Assembly: GCA_039621445.1 (NCBI GenBank) | Contig: CP154957.1 | Coordinates: 44,326,309-44,390,308, forward strand | Reading direction: 5' to 3' | Length of the DNA: 64,000 nucleotides | Source of the DNA: Euglena gracilis | Taxonomy: Eukaryota; Euglenida; Euglenophyceae; Euglenales | Notes under the pieces: model-generated | Seen by the model: the letters and a program-made list of their open reading frames with translations, nothing else | Databases searched by the model: none | What the model was told of the DNA's origin: nothing | Part shown: positions 43,801-56,647 of the stretch, one piece after another | Layout: each line of letters starts with the position of its first letter | Position numbering within the stretch: the first letter of the stretch is position 1 | Position numbers and translations under genes: made by a program

Positions 43801-45780
43801 TTATATCCCTGGGTCACACCCCCATTTAGCATTCAGGGAGATCGGGGGATTTTTTTCCTCAATTTTAGAAATATTTCTAAAATGAAATATTTTTTCCCAA
43901 CGTTTTGAAAGATACCCAATGCCCCCTTTGGCAAATTGCGGGTACCTCCGAATTTTTATAAGTCGGTTATAATGGGTTTATTTGAAGGTCGGGTTCGGGC
44001 AACATGTCCTAATGGCAATTTGGGCAACATGGCATGATGAACCCTCCGGACACCTCCGTGGCCCCACCAATCATATAATCCCCTTGAGTGTGCAAGCAAG
44101 ACTTAGTCGGTCTTCAGCCTCCTCCCGGGCAGCACGCTCTGCGGTGGGTCCAAAATACCCGGTTTTCCTGTTTTTTTCTGTTTCAATACTGCACACCAAC
44201 GTGTGTCGCGCAGAAAGGGTTTGGGGTTGGAGCTGACAACCTTCATCACAAGCGTTCGCTCGTGGCTGCCGTTGCCTTGCACATTCAAGGGGATTCCGTC
44301 ATCGGAGGTGGGGTATGGGGCTGTGGCGTCCAAGCGGGAAAGTCACACTGTGACCACAGGCTGTTCTAAGATAAAAACGACACGACCACATGCTCCCGCG
44401 ACTCGTGAGTTGATGCATCTGCAAAAAAAACAGAATCCCATGGGGGTGGGCAGTCGAATTCGGGTCCTAGGGTCCGCGAGACCCCCCCCCCCGTGCTTGG
44501 CCAGTCCAGATCCCGGACGCCCCTCCCCCTCCCCAACCTCCACCAGTCCAGTTAAGTTCGCAACTCGACAGGGGTGTCCCGCGGGACTGCCCGTTGTGGC
44601 TGGGCTCCCATGGACTGGGCTGGGCTCCCAGGTCCATTGACGTTGCTGGGAATTGAAGCATTTCTGTAGAATTTTGTGGGACCCCCCGGTGAACTTCACT
44701 GGTGAATGTTCACGGGGGGGGGGGGAGGGGGGTACTTTCGGCGGTGAAGTTCACCAGTTCACGTTGGGGGTAAGGCAGCCCCGAATATTCTATTTGGAGG
44801 CTTCGAACGAATATCCAGAATATTCGGGGGGTCTTCGAACGAATATCGAATATTCTAGCGAAAAATTTTTTGTTGAAGGTGTAATCAAAGAAGAACCACG
44901 GGACATAGGGTAAAATTACAAAAGACACAAGCACTGAAAACAAAAGCTGGCTCGCTCATTCCCTGGGCTGGAGGAAGTACGCTAAAGGGGTTCTTCCTCC
45001 CGAATGTGTTTGCGGCGTTTCATGCCAGGAACGTTTTAAAGGCGGTCAATGTTCATGCGGACAATCATGAGGGCAGAAAAATCATTTGATGGTTCAAACA
45101 AAACCAAGATGGACCTTCCGTGTTGTGGCTGTGGGGGGAGTTGGGGACGTGGGTGGGGTAATGGGGGTTGTCGTCACAGGCTTGAGAAGCAGGTGTCGAT
45201 AAACCAAAAGGGGAGACCTCCCCCTTTCCAGAAATAGGGTATGCGGAGACGAAAAAAATAGACACTCAGAAAAAAATTTTGAGCATTCAGGAGGACTAGC
45301 GACCCCCAGGAGGGGTGCGGTGGTGGGGCGAACCGAGTCCACCGACCAGTGGCACAGCCTACTGGATTTGACGTGTTCAGGGGGTAAGGATATGTACAGA
45401 AGCGACAGTCTGTGCAAGGGCGAGGCGATGAGTGGGGAGGGAAAAGTGAATAGATGTGAGCTCAGAGTAGGGTGCGAGATGGGACCGCCATCAATAGGCT
45501 GCCGGAGTAGCTGCCGGGCACAATTTCCTCAGATTGTGGTTGAGGAAGACTAGCGACAGAAAAAACGCACTCCGCGATCCAGATTAAGTTTTGCTTCATC
45601 CTAATTACGGCCGGTGTGCCAGAAAAATGCCCAGATGGCCATTCACGGAAACTCGCCCAGTGGGGGAATTAATCCGATCTGTAATAAATGCTGCGTGGTA
45701 TTTTCATCCCACCGGTACCTATGAAGGAAATCAGACGAATGGAAACAAAAAAATTTCCGGTAGAATTCGACAGTATATTT
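43801..45780. other. No supported gene; AATATTC palindromes
   Basis: An inverted repeat with 13-bp arms (CCCCGAATATTCT / AGAATATTCGGGG) lies at 44779-44791 and 44817-44829, and TTCGAACGAATAT occurs twice nearby. A TTCACTGGTGAA-type palindrome lies near 44693-44712. No gene recognised. Confidence 0.5.
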
Positions 45781-45809
45781 CACAACATTCGAACGTTCGA
45801 ATATTTTGA

Positions 45810-45842
45810 AACATTCGAATATTCGTCGAATATTCGAATGTT
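45810..45842. repeat. Perfect palindrome, 16-bp arms
   Basis: Arms of 16 bases built from repeated TTCGAATATTCG around one central T, preceded by further ATTCGAACGTTCGAAT palindromic sequence at about 45787-45801. Confidence 0.95.
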
Positions 45843-45849
45843 CGAAGCA

Positions 45850-47130
45850 GCCTTATTGGGGGTGAAATTTTCATGGGTGAAATTTTGCTCCTTTCCTCTC
45901 AAGTTGATTCCCTTACAAAATTGTTTTTTGGACGGCACAGATCCTTAGATCCTTGTGTGGGATTCTGCACAAACCGCAAGAACAGGAGGCGGAATGTGCC
46001 AAAAATGGCCAATTGGCCAACAAGGGTGAAGTGTGAACCCTTGTTGGAGCTCACGGATTCCGAACAAATCCCATTGTTGGTGCATGTCCTTAGCAACCTT
46101 CTCTGCTGTGAGAACAAAGATGGGGTTGGTCCACACAAAGTGTCATACCGTTTCTCTTCAAAGTGGCCGTAGTGCAAAAAGGTCCACAAGCCGTCCATCA
46201 GGTGGGGTGGGGCCAATGTTGGTTGGATCAGACATTTTGAAAGGTGCAAATTCGGTTGCAAATTCCTAATTTTGATCTGAAAATAGGTCTCGCCATGATG
46301 TCAAACATGTCACGCATGACCTATCAAACTGCCCATGTTCTCCTCGCATCCCTTCCCACGCCCCCCCCCCCCATCCCCCCGCAACCCCCCTGCATCTGCC
46401 GAAGAATGATTTCTTATTGTCGATTTTTGCTCTGTCCAGCATTTTTTGTTTTCTTTCTTTCCATCTCTATTCGAAAGAAGGAATCAGTCAACTATGCAAT
46501 GGCTGGCATGGTGGACAAGGTGTGAATATTTTCCAACTGTCTTTTTTTACACGTTTGTGAGGTTCAAAATGGCACTCAACAGCAATTTGGAAGAATACAC
46601 AAACTGGTACCATCCACGGGCTTACCCACGTAAGAATCGGGGTTGGTTCATTGGCGAACCTGGTTCACTGGTACCTGCCCCCCTCCCCGATAGTGTACCA
46701 TACCCCTTGCCTTTTGCCTTGCTTTGCTTGTTGCCCCGTATGCCAAAAGGCTGCTCTCCATTGGCCAGACCCCTACCCCCTGATAGTGTCCCCTCCCTGA
46801 CAGTGTCCCATACCCACCCTGCAGTGGAGTCAGACATAATCGGGAGGGGGGCATGGTAAACGCCAGTGCACAAAATTTCCAAGAAAAGTTTTATTTTTGA
46901 TCACAATTCCTCAGAGTGTACCCGTGAATGTATCACAGGTATTGAGAAGTGGGAGGGGCAATGCATGTGATGGCACACTGAAGAATTTCACCCCCCCCCG
47001 TTTCGGACCCCCTTGCCATACCATGTCAGGTCAACCTCGAGAAAACATTTTTATTTTTTGCCCAAAATGTCGGCCCAAAACTGCCAAAAATGCCAAAATT
47101 TTCATTTGCGAAAATGTGGCATTCACAGGT
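45850..47130. other. No supported gene
   Basis: A + frame around 46030-46170 (LELTDSEQIPLLVHVLSNLL) looks weakly protein-like but has no clear start, splice sites or family. CTGATAGTGT or a variant recurs at 46690-46810. A GTGAATGTATCACAGGT motif near 46925 matches the CAC...GTG palindrome family. Confidence 0.35.
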
Positions 47131-47137
47131 GAACTTT

Positions 47138-47175
47138 GGGCATTCACGGGTGCACTATAACACACGTGAATGCCC
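47138..47175. repeat. Hairpin with arms GGGCATTCACG / CGTGAATGCCC
   Basis: 11-bp perfect arms around a 16-base loop. The hairpin at 50923-50962 has the same design with a compensated A-T to G-C change. Confidence 0.9.
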
Positions 47176-47562
47176 AAATCTAATTTGAGCTTCCATTATC
47201 ATTCCGGCCGGCGGGTCAAATTATCAAGAATGATTGTATTTGTGACAAACCTCCCCCACTCCGGGAAGTCAACATGTCCAGCTCAATTCAGAAGTGAAGC
47301 CCCCCCCCCCCCTGTACCTGGGCTCCATTTTGGGTGAATTTGGTTCAATCATCAATAAAAAGGAGGAGAAATGCAGTTTTTTTGTGGTCTCCCATCAATA
47401 AATTTCTTGTTTTGTGTTATTTTGTGACGAGGGGTGTCTCGCTAGGAACCTCAAGCCTTCTGCGGGGAAGCTTGTGAATTTGGGTAACGGTGATAAGTCA
47501 ATATCGCAATTGAACCCTCATTTTTCTTTTGAAAAGCAATTGACATCTGCATCAATCATAGG

Positions 47563-47755
47563 CAATGCTGGAACAGATCAAGCGGGCATTGTTCCAAGAC
47601 GATCCTGAATGGGCAGCAGCATACAACAAACAATTGAAGGCACTGTCTAGAGAGGAGACTGTAATGATGATGACACGGCTGGACACTGTTTTTTGGAGTT
47701 TGACGGCAGAAGGTGTGCGACCTGTGGAATCGTCAGTTTCTTCAAACAATTGAAA
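47563..47755 (+). CDS. Short protein-like frame, unassigned
   Basis: Reads MLEQIKRALFQDDPEWAAAY, NKQLKALSREETVMMMTRLD and on to a stop. The composition is protein-like and unlike the surrounding low-complexity DNA, so it may be an exon or transposon relic. No family recognised. Confidence 0.25.
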
Positions 47756-47914
47756 CATTGTCTTTTTGGAGGGCATTTGATTTTTTTTTGCAGCAAATTC
47801 GTGCAAACATTGTGGATCCACACAAAGCACACTTTGTTTCATGTTTAACCACCCACAAACCAAAGTGCGTATTTTTATCTTACGCTACCCTCGCCCTCCT
47901 ACTTGACCCCCCCC

Positions 47915-48300
47915 CATTTGGCTAATCGGCCTCTGCGACAAGACCAGCCAATTTTGGCAAGGTCGCAAAAGGACTCAGAAAACCTCCAAAAGCGTCCGTT
48001 TCGAAAATTTTAGATTTTGCCGTACAAGAAAAAAGTCGTGACCAATCCAACTGTCCACCAAAAATCACCAATCACTAATTTTGAAATAAACGCCTTCGAG
48101 GTTTTGCACCAAAAGAAAGTTTGAAATGCATTGGAAATTTGAATGCACATTTTTAATCATTTTTAGAGGCTTCTGGGGCATTTTTTCCAAAAATCTCCCC
48201 TCCCAAAATGAAAAAGTCAAAATTTTGCAATTGTTTTTTATTTTTGGCGTGTTTTTTGGCGGGTTTTGGCGTTCAAAAGGATTCAAAATGTGGCTTGGGT
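47915..48300. repeat. Two dispersed repeat copies in tandem
   Basis: 47915-48040 pairs with 43140-43268; 48125-48300 pairs with 37830-38030. A TTCNGG(A/G)CAGGCATC(C/T)G direct repeat follows at 48330-48430 (three copies of GGCAGGCATC or GGACAGGCATC with CCTACCACAA). Confidence 0.65.
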
Positions 48301-48594
48301 GTTTGTATTTTTTTATATATATCCTAATCAGGGCAGGCATCCGTTGCCTACCACAAATTTCGGGACAGGCATCTGTGGCCTACCACAAATTTCAGGGCAG
48401 GCATCCGTTGCCTACCACAAGTTTCAGGACAATCGTGCAGTGTTTCATTACAGTGATGCCCAAACCAACCCATTGAAGCAAAGAAAAAAATGCCACAGAG
48501 GGCCCCATGCAAATATCAGAAAGGCTGGCCGATGCAGACGACAAAGAAACGCTGTTAAAAAAAACAGCACCCAAAAAAAAAGTTCCCATCAATG

Positions 48595-48769
<175 letters not shown>

Positions 48770-48948
48770 CACCCACATCTCCCACCCACGTGCGCAAATG
48801 TGCTCCACCTTCTGCATTTTCACTACTCAAGCTTTTTAAAAAAAAATGGGAGAGGATGAGAGATAAACCAAAATGACACATTTTGATTCATTATTCATTT
48901 TTGATTCACCAATGACCCCATATATTCATATGGAACTGTGTGTCTACG

Positions 48949-50144
<1,196 letters not shown>

Positions 50145-50304
50145 CCATCCATCCATCCATCCATCCATCCATCCATCCATCCATCCATCCATCCATCCAT
50201 CCATCCATCCATCCATCCATCCATTCATCCAGACCGACAGACAGACAGACAGACAGACAGACATACATACGTACATACATACATGTGTGTGTGTGTGTGT
50301 GTGT
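50145..50304. repeat. Compound microsatellite (CATC)n-(ACAG)n-(CATA)n-(TG)n
   Basis: (CATC)n at 50145-50224, (ACAG)n at 50236-50262, CATA/CGTA at 50261-50284, (TG)n at 50284-50304. Confidence 0.97.
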
Positions 50305-50522
50305 GAATTCAAGTCCACCTTTGTGTTTGTGTTCCTTGGGCTCTGCACAGAGCATCCACGTATGCAATGCAGAAAATGACCCACCTGGCATGAATGCATG
50401 AATTTGAATATGCGTTTTTGTTTTGTTGTTTGATTTCTTCAGTGGTTGTCTTGTGCCCCCCCCCCCGAACTTGCTCAAGTATCGAGAATGGGGTGTGCGA
50501 AAATGGTCTCGTCTTTGTGCAG

Positions 50523-50593
50523 GCACAGATCCAGATGAGGTCAAAGGCGAAGTTGAGCATCTCTTCCAGCAGCTTCGGACGCAAAGGTGCCAG
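50523..50593 (+). CDS. Possible exon, unassigned protein
   Basis: After a GTGCAG acceptor the frame reads [20 protein letters not shown], then R-C-Q, with possible donors at 50586 (AAAG/GTGCCA) and 50594 (CCAG/GTGTCT). It looks helical and coding-like, but I cannot link it to other exons with confidence. Confidence 0.3.
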
Positions 50594-50922
50594 GTGTCTG
50601 AGTCACTGGAGGTGATCAGCAGCAAACAATCTGCCAAGGGAGGCTGGTCAGAGGGGAAAGGTCTGGGGGGGGGGGTCTAGCATCGCGATGCCACTTTTGC
50701 AACAACACAGCCTAATTTCAACCATTTGTGCATTGTAAAAAGTTGTTGTTTTTGTATAAGAGAAATCGGTGGTCAATCAAGTTTCCACACTGGGAAATGT
50801 GATTGAACCCCGATTTTGTCTTTAAATCGGAATTCACAGGCTTCCCCACATTTGGCAAGGGACTCCTAAGAAGTTGCGTATCCTAATGAATTTCACGTTT
50901 TTGGCGTTCACAGGTTTGTTTT

Positions 50923-50962
50923 GGGCGTTCACTGGTGCGCCTTTGTGCACCCGTGAACGCCC
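50923..50962. repeat. Hairpin with arms GGGCGTTCAC / GTGAACGCCC
   Basis: 10-bp outer arms with an inner GGTGC/GCACC stem. Same design as 47138-47175. Confidence 0.9.
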
Positions 50963-51049
50963 AAATCCAACCACGGTTGCGCCATGGCGCACCAATGATC
51001 GGAATGGTTTTTCATATGTCTCTTCCCTCTCTTAATCATTTCCTCCTCA

Positions 51050-51360
51050 ACCCAATGAAGCGTCTTGACAGCTTGATGGTCGCTCAGATGCCCCCAGCCC
51101 TAGTGGGCATATTTTTGGCAGTTCCACATGGTGCTGGGTCCCTAGGAGCTGCAACCAGGGCAGTTCGAGAATTGGCCAAACAGCCAGGGTGGTGGGTGGG
51201 CGGTCGACCCCCCCACCCCCTGCATGGTGGGTGAGGGGGGGGGGTCGACCCCCCGCCACCTCCTCCCGTACTTTTGGGAGCACCAATTTTCAACCCCCAA
51301 AATTTTTCCCTGTGCCTTTGGTGCCGGGTGGAAACCTGTGAAAAATGCTGGGGTGGGGGT
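51050..51360. repeat. Dispersed repeats incl. GTGCC-TTT-GGTGCC hairpin
   Basis: 51060-51160 resembles 34080-34160. 51175-51250 holds GGGGTCGACCCCCC palindromes. 51308-51328 is a triloop hairpin of the GGCGC family with wobble pairs. 51230-51360 resembles 60570-60670. Confidence 0.65.
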
Positions 51361-51379
51361 CGACCACAATTGATGTTTG

Positions 51380-51720
51380 CACCCGGCATGCTGTTGTTTT
51401 TTGCCTCTTTGGACGAAGCTTTTGTGGGATGGGCAGGATGGTGTATTGAAGCTTGTGAACTTTTCAAAACACAGCAGCAAGCTGATGCCTTGGTCAAAGT
51501 GAGGCAGTGCAAGGCTGGAAAAGATTACCACCTTTGATCCAGGCCAATGCCCTGTTTTCGGACATACATTCAAGGTATTGGCTCCTGATTTTGCTATCAT
51601 CGTTCCGTCATCGTACCATAATATTTTGATGGAGCCACTTGCCACCCAGGAAAGGGCCAGAAAAGCGAAGGAGGAGCCAAAAGTGGGGGGGTTGGCAAAC
51701 AACGTTTTGCAAACGGACGA
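51380..51720 (+). CDS. Possible exons, unassigned
   Basis: Two protein-like stretches: LLFFASLDEAFVGWAGWCIE...KTQQQADALVKVRQCKAG (about 51385-51512) and VLAPDFAIIVPSSYHNILME...TQERARKAKEEPKV (about 51572-51690). Splice sites are uncertain and no family is recognised. Confidence 0.22.
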
Positions 51721-51915
51721 GTTGCTCGTTGTTTTGAAGAAGGGAACAATACCGGGGGGGGGGGGAACTTGTGCGGGAAAAAATGTTGTGGGAAAAATTT
51801 TGGACGAAATTTTGTCCAGGATTTTTCCGCCTTTTTAAGGATCCGTCCAGGATTTTTCCCGGCAGCTTTAAGGAAAGTCCAATTTCCTCCAGTGAATGAC
51901 CCCCCAAAAAAATCT

Positions 51916-51932
51916 TCGGCGCTGTGCGCCGA
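51916..51932. repeat. TCGGCGC-TGT-GCGCCGA triloop hairpin
   Basis: Perfect 7-bp arms; a member of the dispersed triloop hairpin family. Confidence 0.9.
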
Positions 51933-52355
51933 TTTGCAGCAGGAATATTCATAACTTATAAGTTGTGTGCCAGGAACCGCTTCATGTCTGTCAACACAGC
52001 GGCCTTATCACCCCAGCGGAATGTACGCTTTCTGTTTGGTTTCACAGGTGCAGCCATCCTTTCTCATTCAATTGTCGGTTGGCGCAAAACCTTTGTGGGT
52101 TTTTTTTTCAGCTGTCTAATATTTTTTCCCACCTGGTTTAAGCGAGCGTTCAGGATTTTTCCCGGCATTTTAAGGATTCGCCCAATATTTTTCCCGGCAG
52201 AATTTTTCACGTCGGCAATTGTTCCCGGTCAGATTTTTCCCCCCCGGTACATTGTTTGCCAACTGTTTGCATCAATACAGCAAATCTCTCTGGTGCATTA
52301 AAGTAATTACAATTTTTCTTGAAAATTTGTGTTCAGTAGTGCGCCACGGCGTACC

Positions 52356-52401
52356 CGTGGTTGACCACAAGTGCACTATAGTGCACCTGTGGTCAATCAC
52401 G
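52356..52401. repeat. 46-bp near-perfect palindrome
   Basis: From the centre outward: GTGCAC-TATA-GTGCAC, one A/C mismatch, TTGACCACA/TGTGGTCAA, one G/T wobble, then CGTG/CACG. The flanks add further GTGCG...CAC elements. Confidence 0.95.
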
Positions 52402-52889
52402 GTGCGACATGGTGCACTCGTACCCCAATTTCTCCTGTGGGGAACCCATGAATGTTTGACAATTTTATTTAACAAATGTCCGATAAAAACCATTCCAATT
52501 GATTCAGGTGCATACCAGGTGTTGAAAATTTTTTGTGACATTTTGCCTTGCGTGGGGCAGGGGGGGGCTGGGGTTCACATTTCGTGATGTGGTGCAAAGA
52601 GGGAAGGGACAATGGCAAAAGGGGCAGCTGGTCCCTGACGTTTTTTTTTAAAAAAAAATAAAGAACATGAGCAGTAACGATTCTGGGACAGAACCCCGAC
52701 ACTGCATGCATCCATGTATGCGCACAATTTTCAAAAAGCGTGTGCAATGTAAATTTTTGAGTTCCTCAACCCTTGTTGATTTGACAGGCGAAAATTGACA
52801 ACTGACCCTTCTTGACATTTTACAGGTTTGCTTTGTTTCTGTTTTTGTGTTTGTGTGTGTTTTTTTTTGATATTCTGCTGTTCATTTTG

Positions 52890-53176
52890 CGCCGGGCATG
52901 TTCCAACAGCCAGAGCACAGGACTGGAAAGCTATTTGTTTGTGGTTTCAAACAAATACATACATGACAAGAACACCAGTCAGTCATGGTTGCGGCTGGTG
53001 GGTCTTCCGTGTATCCCTGTAACACAGCAACAACTGAGAGACCAAATCCTCCCCCTGATCCGCAAGCTTCCTCGAGAATGCCACAAGGACGTACTTGCTG
53101 AGGTGATGGATTTCTTTGGGGATCTCACGCTTTCAGGCCTGTCCCTTGTGCCAAACACTTTCAGTGACCAATCCTG
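52890..53176 (+). CDS. Possible terminal exon, unassigned
   Basis: The open frame ends at a stop at 53177. It reads SWLRLVGLPCIPVTQQQLRD, QILPLIRKLPRECHKDVLAE, VMDFFGDLTLSGLSLVPNTF. The composition is convincingly protein-like (amphipathic helices), unlike its surroundings, but no family or upstream exon is recognised. A further coding-like stretch follows at 53211-53580 with frame changes. Confidence 0.3.
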
Positions 53177-53699
53177 ACCAATCCTAAAAATTCCCATCAA
53201 CAGCACTAAAATGCCCGTGTTCGGAGGTGTAATTAAAGAGACTCCGGAGCTGTTTGCTGGTGGGCAATGGATGATTCAGAAGTGCAGTGTTGCACGAGTC
53301 TACCTATTGCTTGTTTTGCAACATCAGAATTTTTTAAGAAGGCAGTTTCCATTCAGTGTAAACAGGTTCATGGGCCAACATATTTCACAATCGAGAAATC
53401 GTCGAATGAACATATTTTGTTTTGTGCGGCCATCCACCCAACCTACATTGGCTTTCGGGAGTGAGGGTGGTGCCTGTGTTCATCACAGCTACCCTCCTTT
53501 CACAGATGAAGAAGTGCTGCAGCATGCTGCCAACATGGTGGCTAATTTGAAGCTTGACAGGTGCCTGCTAACCCTCCCCTCCAACCACTTGTTCTTTTCC
53601 ATTTTTTTTTGCATGTTATGCTTACACCCTCATCCCCTGAGGGCATTGAGGGTGGCTGCCCTGAGATCCCATGTGACCCCCCCCACCTGTAGGAATACT

Positions 53700-54203
53700 T
53701 TGCAAATGAGTAATCGCACGATCAAACACAAATAAAACTGAAAGAAAACAACAAAAGTAATGTGCTTTAAATGAAGTTCTTCAAATAATGCAAAAATTTG
53801 GAGAATAGGCCCAAATCCTTCTGCTGAATTTGTTGCCCAATGACTCATTGATGTGTTTCTTGGGGAATATTGCTGCGGAAACGCTGTCTCCTCAAATAAG
53901 TATTCACATGTTTTCCTCATATGAGTGAATAAAAGAACGTCTCTTTTTTCCTTTGCTTTGCCCTAATTTGGAAACGTTGTGAGCTTTCCTCTGGGCTTTG
54001 CCCCCCCTGTGACCTCCCCTGTGACCAGGCCCCGTTACCCTGTTACCCCCCGGTGACCCCGGCACACCCCATTGCTATGTGTTTGATGGTTATTTGGTGT
54101 CGCAGCCCTCCAAAGCCTGCTCCTGTGCCAAAGGACGAGAGAGACAGCAGGGAAGGAAAGAAGTCCAAAGGTGCGTATCGGCCTTAAATGCAGCACAGAG
54201 TTC
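53700..54203. other. No supported gene
   Basis: A/T-rich DNA, then C-rich repeats of GTGACC or GTTACC (54005-54060). Nothing assignable. Confidence 0.4.
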
Positions 54204-54237
<34 letters not shown>

Positions 54238-54239
54238 GT
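54204..54239. repeat. (TG)n microsatellite
   Basis: About 36 bp of TG; another TG-rich tract lies at 54660-54745. Confidence 0.95.
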
Positions 54240-54322
54240 GAGGTTCACACGCATGCGCGCACACATGATCGCACACAAACAAACAGGCACGGCCACCCGC
54301 CTGCAGGCAGGCATCCACACAC

Positions 54323-55947
54323 ATGCAGGTGAGCGACCCGAAGCTGAACTTGGTGGCGAAGGTGACACAAAGAAGAAAAAGAAGAAGAAGCCAAAAGAGC
54401 AGTGATGGGCAAAGGGTTGAGCATAAAATAATTTCAGCTTCTCCTTCTGGTTCAGGTCTGGAGAAGGTGCCCATTGCTGGCTGGGAGGGGGACATTGGGG
54501 AGTCTACCGAGGCAGCCAAGAAGGGCAAAAGAACGAAGAAGGGGGCTGAGTCCAGGCCGCAAAGCCCACAGGGGACGGAAAACAGGGTTGTGGCCGCCAC
54601 ATCGGGCGTTGCACCAGCCCCGCCACCTAAGTCGCCCCTCTCGGTGTGCCTGTTGCTGTTGTGTATGTGTGTGTGTGTGTGTGTGTGTGCATGTGCATGT
54701 GCATTGTGTGTGTGTGCGTGTGGGTGTGTGTATGCGTGTTCGTGCATCCATGCATATGTGTGTGCGTGTGTCCCCAGGTGCAATCTCTCGTTGCCGTTTT
54801 TGTTTTCCAAAGCGTTTTTGATCCTCTGCTTTGGAAGGAAGGAAATTGCCTGGAGGAGCCCACACCGCGGTTATCACCGCGGTTACACCGCGGTTACACC
54901 GCGGTTACGTGGGCAAGGTGCCTTGCAAGGTAGGAGGCAGAGTTTCGGGGGCGTCGGCAAAATGGGAAATCCCCCCAAAGTAAGACCACCCGAAAAAACG
55001 GTAACCCCCCAAATAACCCCCCCCCCCCGGTGTGTTCAATTTAGATGAGCTGGGGCCCCAGGGGGGGGGGTAGGGTGGTGACATTGGTGAAAAGTGGTCG
55101 GAAAGATAAGTAAAAAATCATGAAATTTGGTGAAATTTCAAGTGCCGGAAATTTCGGTCTCCACCCTAGGGGGGGGGGTGTTGTTTGGGTGTGTGTGGTA
55201 TTTGACACATGGAAAACCAAAGGAAAACAGGGGGGTGTTATTTTGGCGCTCGAAATCAGCCCCAGAGGGGGGGGTGTTATTTGGGGGATGCTATTTGGGG
55301 GGGGGGGGTTATTTGGGGGGGTTTACTCCTTCGCTAAATGACCCCCACTTCTAAAAACGCCAAGTCAGTTCTCTTCAGGCCAGAAACGGGTCATTATGAG
55401 GTTATTTGAAGGAGTCGAGTTAGGGTTAAGGTTCTTGCAAACAGTTTAACCCTTCTCGCTGAACGTCGCGGGGGGGGGGGTCGGGGGGGACGTGGCAGTT
55501 TTGACGGGTCACGTGTGACCAGTGTGACCTCACACACAACGTCACATGTGCCCTACTTTTAGAACTTTTGTGTCCAAAAATAGATCCAATTAGGAATTTA
55601 TCACACATTTTGGCAATTTTGATTCCTAATTTGGGTGCTAATTCCTAATTAGGTGCCATTTTTTGGCTCCTACTGGGATGCGGAAACCCTCCATGTGGGG
55701 GTCGCGGGGGTTGCGAGGGGTACACCCCTCTTGTTCTTGTTCTCACCGCGGTTACACCGCGGTTACACCGCGGTTACACCGCGGTTATCTGGGCTCCTCC
55801 CCTGTTCTTGTTGCTCTCTGTGGTCATTCCACAGACCATGCCAGAGCCGAAGGCAGCGGTAGAAGCACCCCCACCTGCCTGCCAACCTCCCCCACGCCCT
55901 CCATCACCGCCCCTGTTGGCCACACCCAGGGATCTATGGGCCCTGAG
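54323..55947 (+). CDS. Candidate 5' exons of the coiled-coil gene
   Basis: Two stretches look coding. (1) About 54455-54650 after CTGGTTCAG reads SGLEKVPIAGWEGDIGESTE, AAKKGKRTKKG... and PPPKSPLSV; a lysine-rich stretch precedes it near 54370-54400. (2) 55835-55947, between a CCACAG acceptor and a GAG/GTATTG donor, reads MPEPKAAVEAPPPACQPPPR...LATPRDLWALR. Both are on the same strand as the coiled-coil exons and have the lysine- and proline-rich character expected of a disordered N-terminal region. The phase of exon 2 does not match the next candidate exon directly, so an exon is missing or the link is wrong. Confidence 0.35.
54862..54909. repeat. Tandem CCGCGG-bearing 11-bp units (copy 1)
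   Basis: Four units of ACCGCGGTTAC or ATC; each unit contains the palindrome ACCGCGGT. Preceded by TGGAGGAGCCCA. Confidence 0.95.
55020..55650. other. No supported gene; G-runs
   Basis: C/G runs at 55019-55070 and 55170-55320 in repeated GGGGGGTGTTATTTGG motifs (55267-55322, similar to 4940-4972). ACGTGTGACC/GGTCACAC-type palindromes lie near 55508-55545. Confidence 0.5.
55743..55788. repeat. Tandem CCGCGG-bearing 11-bp units (copy 2)
   Basis: Four units identical in type to 54862-54909. Followed by TGGGCTCCTCC, the reverse complement of the sequence preceding copy 1. Confidence 0.95.
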
Positions 55948-56647
55948 GTATTGAGGAAGTTGCCAGGCTTCATTTTTAAGGAAGTTTGCATCCCTCCCCC
56001 TGGGGGGTGGGTGGGTGCCATGGGAAGGCAGGGGGTTGGGCATTTTGACCCCTGGGGGGTTGGGTTTTGGGTGGATCACCTCTGGCACTGAAGGTCCTGG
56101 GGGCCCTAAAATCGAAGATGGCCCCTTTTCAAGGGAAAGGTGGCATGGTCAGCACCACGGCCCAAAACCGTCCCCCTGAGGGAGTTCCTGCTATGGGCAG
56201 GCATCCCACAGCACAAGGTACTCCCCCCCCTCCAAGGGGTTTGTAAAAAAGCCTGGTAGTTGGTAAGGGGGGTCCCGCCCCCCCCCCCCCCCGGGGTCAA
56301 GGTGGTAGAGGCGGTGGGTCTGGGCTCTTTACCCTCCTTGGCAGGTTCCAAAATAGCGAACGAAAATATTTTAGCGCTGCACGCCGGGAAGTACCAAAAT
56401 ATAGCTTCCCCCCAATTTTATGCACATTTTTTGATGTTAGGGGTTTTCCATCTAAAATTTATTTTGAGGAATTCAAGAATTGGACATTTTTTTTTGAAGG
56501 AAAACTGCAGGATTTTCCAATAATTTGGGCCTGTTATTCGGCCTTTTGACTGGCCAAAGATTTGAAGATTTTCCAGGTCCCTCACAGGTTTAGAGGTTGG
56601 AGAGGGGTCCGACCCCTCTGTGTTGGGAGGGGTCGGACCCCCCCATC

